The notes beneath the pieces were generated by a model that did no database searches, was not told the DNA's origin, and saw only the letters and a list, made by a program, of their open reading frames with translations. Positions 32,732 to 38,359 of a stretch of DNA of 38,359 nt are shown one piece after another. This DNA is from Bacteroidales bacterium UBA5197. Its GTDB lineage: Bacteria > Bacteroidota > Bacteroidia > Bacteroidales > Lentimicrobiaceae. Both the position numbers and the translations under genes were made by a program. The stretch is taken from positions 1 to 38,359 of the forward strand of contig DHVX01000044.1 of NCBI GenBank assembly GCA_002412885.1. The letters are read 5' to 3'. Positions within the stretch are counted from its first letter, which is position 1. Each line of letters begins with the position of its first letter.

Positions 32732-33502
32732 ATGGAAATGTATCGCTATTTTCTGCATCTTGCGTACGATGGAACTGCCTATCATGGATGGCAGGTTCAG
32801 CCCAATGCCACTACTATTCAGCAGGTTATTGAAGACTCATTGTCGCTATTGCTGCGCGAAAAAATTCAGGTAACCGGAGCAGGCAGAACCGATACTGGTG
32901 TTCATGCCCGGAATTATTATGCACATTTCGATGCTTCCATTTTTTATGAGGAGGAAGGTCTTGAACAATTGGTTTACAGGATCAACAGGATTTTGCCAAA
33001 AGATATTGTGGTATTTTCAGCTTTCAGAGTAATTGATGATGCACATGCCCGATTCTCGGCACTGAGTCGTACTTATAAGTATTACATTTCCCGGGGTAAA
33101 AACCCGTTTTACAATTTGTATTCTCTGCAATTTACAGGGAATCTGGACATTAATCTGATGAATCAGGCAGCAGCTAAGTTAATGACATACAGCGACTTTT
33201 CATGTTTCTCAAAATCCGGAACAGATACTTCAACCAACATTTGTTCAATTTCGGAATCCTGCTTTATTGAACAGGATAATTTACTGATTTACCATGTAAA
33301 GGCCAACCGTTTTCTGCGAAATATGGTAAGAGCCATTATGGGAACTTTGTTTGAAGTTGGAAAGGGAAAACTTGATCTGATTGAAATGGATCAGATTCTT
33401 AAAAGCGGAAACAGATCTGAAGCTGGTGAATCCGTTCCTGCCAGGGGATTGTTTCTGGAGGATGTGAGTTATCCACCTGATATCAGGATACTGAGAAGCT
33501 GA
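32732..33502 (+). CDS. truA: tRNA pseudouridine synthase A
   Basis: 256 residues from the ATG at 32732; 32738 (MYRYFLHLAYDG) is nearly as good and resembles the usual TruA beginning. Landmarks: LAYDGTAYHGWQVQPNATTIQ, the catalytic aspartate in GAGRTDTGVHA, RTYKYYIS and the C-terminal NRFLRNMVRAIMGTL. TruA changes uridines 38-40 in the tRNA anticodon arm to pseudouridine. Length is normal for the family. It is divergent from the HydCBA operon, sharing its AT-rich upstream region. Confidence 0.93.
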   Translation: MEMYRYFLHLAYDGTAYHGWQVQPNATTIQQVIEDSLSLLLREKIQVTGAGRTDTGVHARNYYAHFDASIFYEEEGLEQLVYRINRILPKDIVVFSAFRVIDDAHARFSALSRTYKYYISRGKNPFYNLYSLQFTGNLDINLMNQAAAKLMTYSDFSCFSKSGTDTSTNICSISESCFIEQDNLLIYHVKANRFLRNMVRAIMGTLFEVGKGKLDLIEMDQILKSGNRSEAGESVPARGLFLEDVSYPPDIRILRS

Positions 33503-33577
33503 ATTATCTATTACGTTGTCAATCAACAAAATACAGAAATTTATCAATCACCGATTCTGAATACTTTAATTCATTGA

Positions 33578-34054
33578 TCAAATGATTGCTTTGAAGAAGT
33601 AAAATCCCATAATCAGTGATACGGCAAGTTTCATAACTGTTCCGGCAACAAAACCAAGGAAAGAGCCCAAGCCCGACCTGAGTGCAGCTGAAGTATTTTT
33701 TCCACTGATCAGTTCTCCTGCAACAGCTCCTAAGAATGGACCGATTATCATTCCAAAGGGAGGGAAGAAAAACAGACCTATCACCAAACCTATGGTTGAA
33801 CCCCATATTCCACTTCGGCTACCGCCGAATTTTTGAGTGCCCCAGATTGGAACATAATAGTCGAGCAGCGTAACTACAATTGTAAGTAAGAGCCACATGA
33901 TCAGAAAATTGGCAGTAAAAGGCTCATCCAGCGTAAAATGGACAATAAGCAATGCTGCATAACCAAGTGGAGGACCGGGTATCAGTGGTAAAATGCATCC
34001 AACTATTCCGGCAATCGTCAGTATAACGCCAAGTGTTATCCACAACCATTCCAT
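33578..34054 (-). CDS. DUF456 membrane protein
   Basis: 158 residues, almost entirely hydrophobic, with about four membrane segments. GVILTIAGIVGCILPLIPGPPLGYAAL and GMIIGPFLGAVAGEL match the glycine-rich pattern of DUF456. Function is unknown. It follows the lipoprotein gene by six bases, so the two are co-transcribed. Confidence 0.85.
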   Translation of the reverse strand: MEWLWITLGVILTIAGIVGCILPLIPGPPLGYAALLIVHFTLDEPFTANFLIMWLLLTIVVTLLDYYVPIWGTQKFGGSRSGIWGSTIGLVIGLFFFPPFGMIIGPFLGAVAGELISGKNTSAALRSGLGSFLGFVAGTVMKLAVSLIMGFYFFKAII

Positions 34055-34060
34055 ATATTT

Positions 34061-34522
34061 TTATTTTTGAGGGATGAGATTAAAGTCAATTCTGCTTTTT
34101 GGATCCTCAGGATTATCTATACTGGCAAGGATTTTATTATCCTCCTTTCTCGCATAAATTATCCGTTTTGGAAATTCATTTTCTTCGTTTTCAAAAACAA
34201 GACTGTCACTTGTTTCGCCTTTTAAATGGAATATAGTTTCCTCGCTGCCCATTTTAACAATGTAACACCATTTGCCATCAGCTTTTTTAATAGTTAGCTC
34301 TTCCATAAATGTGGTATCAGAGCCTTTAACAGAGTAGCCTTGACCTTTGAGTTGGCTATCACCGGAAATCACCCAATACTCAAAAAAGTTTTTGGAAGTG
34401 TCCGCGTAATTGCCTGAAATCCATGATAATGAGGAAAAGTCTATATTATCCTGAGTTTGGACATTACAGGAGGTTACCACAAACAAGAACAAGAATAATG
34501 GTGCGAAGTATCTGCTTTTCAT
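34061..34522 (-). CDS. DUF6265-like lipoprotein
   Basis: 153 residues. A lipoprotein signal peptide ends in VVTSC (acylated Cys19). The mature part (SSLSWISGNYADTS..., FEYWVISG, FHLKGETSDSLVFENEENEFP) shows the lipocalin-like strand pattern I associate with DUF6265. Likely a membrane-anchored beta-barrel; ligand unknown. First gene of a two-gene unit with the DUF456 protein. Confidence 0.78.
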   Translation of the reverse strand: MKSRYFAPLFLFLFVVTSCNVQTQDNIDFSSLSWISGNYADTSKNFFEYWVISGDSQLKGQGYSVKGSDTTFMEELTIKKADGKWCYIVKMGSEETIFHLKGETSDSLVFENEENEFPKRIIYARKEDNKILASIDNPEDPKSRIDFNLIPQK

Positions 34523-34695
34523 TTTATAAATCTAAAGTTATTGAACTGTAAATTTACGAAATCAATCACATTTTGTGCATGTTTTATTTAGTTTAAAGTG
34601 ACAATTGAATCAATTGAACCGGTGAATTATTATTTCTGTGATCAACAAAAGGCCGGAACAGATGTTTGATAGATTGGACTTAACAACAACTAACC

Positions 34696-35250
34696 TTGAA
34701 TAAAAATAGATCGAAAATAATTTTTTTGGTAATGATGCCGGTTTTATTGATTGGTTTAACTGCATCATGCCAGAATAAACCTAAAGGCAGCAACGCGATG
34801 CAGAAAAAGGAAAATACAGTAACTGAGAAGATTTTCAAATCAGACGAAGAATGGAAGGAAATACTGACCGATGAGCAATACAGAATTCTTCGTGAGAAAG
34901 GAACAGAACGACCGGGTACCGGACTTTACGACCAGTTTTTTTTAAAGGGGCGATATTATTGTGCCGGCTGCGGTCTTGAGTTGTTCGAATCGGGTTCTAA
35001 ATTTGATGCAGGTTGCGGATGGCCTAGTTTTAGCATTCCTTCCGAAAAAAGCTCAATCAATGAAAACCGCGATGTAAGTTATGGAATGGTAAGGACAGAG
35101 GTTGTGTGTTCGCGTTGCGATGGTCATCTGGGACATGTTTTTAACGATGGTCCTCCGCCAACGGGCCTTAGATATTGCATTAACTCAGCATCTCTTGTGT
35201 TTAAAAGTGAAGAGGAAATTAAAAAGGAAGAAAATCAGACAGTTAAGTAG
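34696..35250 (+). CDS. msrB: Lipoprotein peptide-methionine (R)-S-oxide reductase
   Basis: 184 residues from a TTG at 34696, which gives a complete lipoprotein signal peptide with the lipobox LTASC (Cys25); the next ATGs (34732, 34735) would cut it. The MsrB fold follows: zinc cysteines C89, C92 (CAGC) and C138, C141 (CSRC), resolving-type C107 in GCGWPSF, HLGHVFNDGP and catalytic C161 in RYCINSASL. It reduces methionine-R-sulfoxide in proteins and here probably repairs envelope proteins under oxidative stress. Monocistronic. Confidence 0.93.
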   Translation: MNKNRSKIIFLVMMPVLLIGLTASCQNKPKGSNAMQKKENTVTEKIFKSDEEWKEILTDEQYRILREKGTERPGTGLYDQFFLKGRYYCAGCGLELFESGSKFDAGCGWPSFSIPSEKSSINENRDVSYGMVRTEVVCSRCDGHLGHVFNDGPPPTGLRYCINSASLVFKSEEEIKKEENQTVK

Positions 35251-35285
35251 AATCTCAATGGCAGGTTCTACGGGCTTTAACCTGA

Positions 35286-36827
35286 TTATTTGATCTTGAT
35301 CAGATCAAGTTCTGTAAAATCGAAATCCGGGTTTGGCACATCAATCAACAATTTATCGACGGAGTTATCCATCCCCAGAATAAATGCTACTTTTCCTGAT
35401 GGCAATGATGGTACATCAGGGAATTTTATCGAAAATGTGTTGTATTGCAGGTGTTTCAAAGGGCTGTGGAAAATTGGGGTCTGCAGAAAATGGATATATA
35501 ATTCTTTGTTGTTCAGTTCCACTTTTACTTCACCGTAAATTTTGCACGAATAAGTTCCACAGAAGTTTTCAAGTGGAAGGGTGGGGGATGTGAAGTCTGC
35601 TTTTGCAGATAGCTTATCCGCTTCCTCCTTTTTTGATGCTTCTTCGTTCTTTTTGATAAGTTCATAAAAATGACTGCTCCAATCAAATGTGTCGGTAGAT
35701 AGGAAAGTATCCATAATTTTATATGCCAAAGGCATGTATAAGCTTGAATTTTTATTTGTAAGAATTACAAATCCAAGTTTTGATTCAGGAACAAAGGCGG
35801 AATAAGATATCATACCGTCATATCCACCTGAATGAGAAATAATTTTCTTTCCATGATAATCCATCAGAGCCCATCCCAAACCATAACTTTTAAAGTGAGT
35901 TGAAGGCCAGGTTCGTTCTGAAAATGGAGACACTTTCTGGATAGTTTGCGGAGACCACATTTCTCTCAGAACCTTCTTACTAACGAGTTGCTGATCATTC
36001 GCAACACCATTATCAAGCTGAAGTTTCAGCCATTTCAGCATATCAGAAGCAGATGAATTTATTGATCCGGCCGGGCCTATATTATCCCAATTCAGATATT
36101 GAATAGCAATCACTTTATCCTCAACATCATTGTGAGGAATTGCTGTATTGCCTTTTAAATCGAGCGCGAGGGTAGATGTATTTGAATGGTTCATCGCTAA
36201 GGGCAAAAGGATTCTCTCTTTAATGAAATCGTCCCATGATTTTCCCGACACGTTCTCTATTACCTGGCCAGCAGCAAGATACATAATATTTGAATACCCA
36301 TATTCAGCCCTGAACCCATGTTTGGGCAACAGGTTGGCAGCTCTCCGGAGAATATCTTCCCTGGAATGGGTGCTGCCATACCATATTAGATCACCACTAA
36401 AGGTAGTAAGTCCGGAACGATGGCACAATAAATCTCTGATTGTAAGATTCATTGTAACATATGGATCATAAAGCTGAAACCATGAAATGTGTTTGGTAAC
36501 CAGATCGTCCCACTTCAGCTTTCCTTCATCCACTAACATTCCGATAGCAGTTGCTGTAAAGGATTTAGTATTTGATGCTACTGCAAACAGCGTATTTTCA
36601 TCAACAAAAATTTTCTTGCCAACTTCCCTTTCTCCATATCCTTTCAGCAAAACAATGCTATCATTGTAAATAATCCCGACAGCGACTCCCGGGACATTCC
36701 ACATGACTCTGGCATCTTCAATGTATCGGCTGAGTTGGTCAATATTTTGGTTGTTTTGCGAAGACAATCGACCATTAAGAGCGATTGTCAACGATAAAAG
36801 CAATAAAAACCGGAAGGATAATTTCAT
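35286..36827 (-). CDS. Beta-lactamase-fold serine hydrolase with DUF3471-like C-terminus
   Basis: 513 residues. The signal peptide is MKLSFRFLLLLSLTIALNG; the class C beta-lactamase/penicillin-binding-protein fold follows, with S85-N-T-K88 (SxxK nucleophile), Y178-S-N180 (YxN) and HSGG in IISHSGGYDGM. The last 100 residues (LENFCGTYSCKIYGEVKVEL...) are a beta-strand module of DUF3471 type. Relatives are peptidases or esterases of the periplasm; resistance to antibiotics should not be assumed. It lies eight bases after the kinase gene, third in a three-gene operon. Confidence 0.9.
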   Translation of the reverse strand: MKLSFRFLLLLSLTIALNGRLSSQNNQNIDQLSRYIEDARVMWNVPGVAVGIIYNDSIVLLKGYGEREVGKKIFVDENTLFAVASNTKSFTATAIGMLVDEGKLKWDDLVTKHISWFQLYDPYVTMNLTIRDLLCHRSGLTTFSGDLIWYGSTHSREDILRRAANLLPKHGFRAEYGYSNIMYLAAGQVIENVSGKSWDDFIKERILLPLAMNHSNTSTLALDLKGNTAIPHNDVEDKVIAIQYLNWDNIGPAGSINSSASDMLKWLKLQLDNGVANDQQLVSKKVLREMWSPQTIQKVSPFSERTWPSTHFKSYGLGWALMDYHGKKIISHSGGYDGMISYSAFVPESKLGFVILTNKNSSLYMPLAYKIMDTFLSTDTFDWSSHFYELIKKNEEASKKEEADKLSAKADFTSPTLPLENFCGTYSCKIYGEVKVELNNKELYIHFLQTPIFHSPLKHLQYNTFSIKFPDVPSLPSGKVAFILGMDNSVDKLLIDVPNPDFDFTELDLIKIK

Positions 36828-36834
36828 AAGGAAT

Positions 36835-37671
36835 TTAATTTACGTGAAAATCTACAAGCCCCTGGATGGGAGATTCATAAATCTTTCCAATCTGAACTCC
36901 TGCTTTTTGAGCTGATTCTTTCAAAATGTCGCTAAAATAAAAAGCTACCGAGCCAAGGAAATGAACCTTTGAAGTTTTGGCTTCATCAAATTTGAGCACA
37001 TACTTTGCAAAAAACTCATCGAAAGAACTGCTGACAAGTTCATGAAAATATGGGTGATTAATATTTTTACTGATAAACGGGCAGAAGGAAGCCAGAAAAC
37101 GATTGGGACGGGGCTGATTATAAATGCTATCCAGAATTTTTTCAAGAACCGGATTAAACTCTTGTTTAAATAATAACAAAGCATCGGCGGGCATTGAATC
37201 CTGATAATAATCTCTTATCAATCGTTTGCCCAGGTAAGCACCACTGCCTTCATCACCCAAAATATACCCCAGCGATGATATCTGTCCGGTAATTTCAGTT
37301 CCGTCATAGTAGCAGGAGTTGCAGCCTGTACCTAAAATGCAGGCGATTCCATTTTCATGACCACAAAGTGCTCTTGCGGCACCTAGCATGTCATGATGGA
37401 CATCTATATTGGCTTTAACGAAGAAATCCTGTAGTACAGAATCAATCAAGCTACACTTTTGATCTGTTGAACATCCTGCACCGTAGAAATGTACATCTTT
37501 TATTGTTTCAGGGCTAAGAAAGGGGAAGAGTTCTTTCTCCAGAACTTCCTTAATGGCAATATTATTCATCTGATATGGATTGATTCCAATGGTTTGAATG
37601 AGTTTTTTGCCATTTTCATCGATAACACACCAGTGTGTTTTTGTTGAACCACTATCAGCAATAAGTAACAT
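36835..37671 (-). CDS. BadF/BcrA-family ATPase, N-acetylglucosamine-kinase-like
   Basis: 278 residues, ASKHA fold. Phosphate-binding loops ADSGSTKTHW (about 5-14), ACILGTGCNSCYYDG (about 110-124) and GYILGDEGSGAYLGKRL (about 134-150). The short single-domain form in Bacteroidota resembles N-acetylglucosamine or similar sugar kinases, acting in cell-wall amino-sugar recycling, instead of benzoyl-CoA reductase activators, which have an iron-sulfur CxxC site absent here. Second gene of the dgkA operon. Confidence 0.87.
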   Translation of the reverse strand: MLLIADSGSTKTHWCVIDENGKKLIQTIGINPYQMNNIAIKEVLEKELFPFLSPETIKDVHFYGAGCSTDQKCSLIDSVLQDFFVKANIDVHHDMLGAARALCGHENGIACILGTGCNSCYYDGTEITGQISSLGYILGDEGSGAYLGKRLIRDYYQDSMPADALLLFKQEFNPVLEKILDSIYNQPRPNRFLASFCPFISKNINHPYFHELVSSSFDEFFAKYVLKFDEAKTSKVHFLGSVAFYFSDILKESAQKAGVQIGKIYESPIQGLVDFHVN

Positions 37672-37680
37672 AACGGGTAT

Positions 37681-38073
37681 TTAATGGTTAGAAAGTGAAA
37701 GTAAATTTAACAGCTTAGGGACAAACAGTATGAGGGCAGCAGCAACAGCAATTAAACATGTCCACAAAACTGCTCCTGCAGAAATATCCTTGATTTTGCC
37801 TATTTGAGTATCCTTTTCAGGTTGAATTAAATCACATAATCTTTCAATGGCAGAATTTATCATCTCCATTGATATAACAATGGCGAACAGAATCAGAATT
37901 ATCAACCATTCAAGATTAGTCATTCCTATCAAAAAACCTGATATTGAAACAACTGCAACCGCAAAAAAATGAAATCTCAGATTGCGTTCACTTCTCAAAG
38001 CGATAGCAATACCATTAAAGGCTGCTTTAAATACTACGAGATTTTTAAGAAGAAACGACACCTCCGAATTCAT
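37681..38073 (-). CDS. dgkA: Diacylglycerol/undecaprenol kinase
   Basis: 130 residues from the ATG at 38073; a frame from 38109 would include the promoter box. The kinase has three membrane segments. RSERNLRFHFFAV, then SMEMINSAIERLCDLIQPE with E and N residues of the active site, and AVLWTCLIAVAAALILF. It phosphorylates diacylglycerol or undecaprenol at the inner membrane, recycling lipid carriers used in cell-wall building. First gene of a three-gene operon with a sugar-kinase-like ATPase and a penicillin-binding-protein-like hydrolase, which fits a cell-envelope role. Confidence 0.93.
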   Translation of the reverse strand: MNSEVSFLLKNLVVFKAAFNGIAIALRSERNLRFHFFAVAVVSISGFLIGMTNLEWLIILILFAIVISMEMINSAIERLCDLIQPEKDTQIGKIKDISAGAVLWTCLIAVAAALILFVPKLLNLLSLSNH

Positions 38074-38087
38074 TTTAAAAATTTTAG

Positions 38088-38095
38088 CAAAGGTA
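38088..38095 (-). promoter_or_regulatory. -7 promoter box of the dgkA operon
   Basis: TACCTTTG on the minus strand fits TAnnTTTG; a TTG is found 18 bases upstream. It ends 15 bases before the ATG at 38073. Confidence 0.55.
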
Positions 38096-38298
38096 TCAAA
38101 TATAGGCAAATATCAACATGAAAATGGCTAATTTATTGAGCAATGCAGTGTTTTGAAGAAGCATCTCCTCATTCGTGTTCAACTTCATTAATTTAAGAGT
38201 ATTAAACCACTTGTATGCTTTGGGTCTGGTTTCAACTGAGATACTTCAGGTAAAGAAAACTGTTTGATTTAGTTGTAGGATATTGAGGAAGGAAAACC

Positions 38299-38329
38299 AA
38301 AAAAGGCCACTCATACGAATGGCCTTTTT
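38299..38329 (-). terminator. Terminator downstream of 5S rRNA
   Basis: AAAAAGGCCA (38299-38308) and TGGCCTTTTT (38320-38329) with a 10-base loop. Symmetric A/T flanks; on the minus strand it follows the 5S end by about 12 bases. Confidence 0.85.
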
Positions 38330-38340
38330 GTTATAAGTTT

Positions 38341-38359
38341 GGCGACGACCTACTTTCCC
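38341..38359 (-). rRNA. 5S ribosomal RNA, 3' end only
   Basis: The last 19 bases, read on the minus strand, are GGGAAAGTAGGTCGTCGCC, the conserved 3' end of bacterial 5S rRNA. The rest lies beyond the window, presumably with 23S and 16S further out. The call rests on 19 bases plus the terminator directly after it. Confidence 0.75.

Noticed and set aside
35286..36827. Serine hydrolase considered as an antibiotic-resistance beta-lactamase
   Set aside because: The SxxK/YxN/HSGG set and C-terminal DUF3471-like module fit general envelope hydrolases or peptidases; nothing indicates resistance.

Overview
The window reads as a chromosomal segment of an anaerobic, hydrogen-metabolising member of the Bacteroidota, probably Bacteroidales-like. 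The evidence is a TonB-dependent receptor with an N-terminal carboxypeptidase-regulatory-like domain, Bacteroidota-typical protein families (DUF6340, DUF5916, DUF6265), lipoproteins, and many promoters with the Bacteroidota -7 box TAnnTTTG. Species cannot be told from the sequence alone.

Layout. 1-1.5 kb: an IS66-type transposase running off the left edge, next to a gene fragment without a proper start. 1.6-6.3 kb: tRNA-Arg(TCT), a single-domain response regulator, a His-rich small protein followed by a TonB-dependent receptor, then tRNA-Pro(TGG) and tRNA-Ser(GCT). 6.4-16 kb: a DUF6340 lipoprotein, a membrane metallophosphoesterase, a class V aminotransferase-fold enzyme, a very long protein of about 18 tandem 57-residue TPR-like units, LolD, and a possible 46-residue small protein. 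16.3-20.2 kb: a DUF5916 outer-membrane protein and succinyl-CoA ligase beta subunit.

20.3-32.6 kb, minus strand, is the centrepiece: two complete electron-bifurcating-type [FeFe] hydrogenases (HydABC). The downstream one is the end of an apparent ten-gene operon. Its first half encodes a signalling block: two DRTGG-domain proteins, two GHKL ATPases (one resembling an anti-sigma factor), a PHP phosphoesterase-like protein and a sensory-type [FeFe]-hydrogenase homologue that keeps the four cluster cysteines but lacks the proton-relay cysteine. The second HydCBA operon has two tandem 18-bp sites matching the Rex (NADH/NAD+ sensor) operator around its predicted promoter, and two more Rex-like sites precede the ten-gene operon. 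I infer a hydrogen and redox sensing circuit that balances two hydrogenases that exchange electrons between H2, NAD(P)H and ferredoxin. The HydEFG maturases are not in the window and must be elsewhere.

32.7-38.4 kb: truA, a DUF456 membrane protein with a DUF6265 lipoprotein, lipoprotein MsrB, a beta-lactamase-fold serine hydrolase, a BadF/BcrA-type (N-acetylglucosamine kinase-like) kinase and diacylglycerol kinase. At the right edge are a terminator and the last 19 bases of what looks like a 5S rRNA on the minus strand, so an rRNA operon probably lies just outside.
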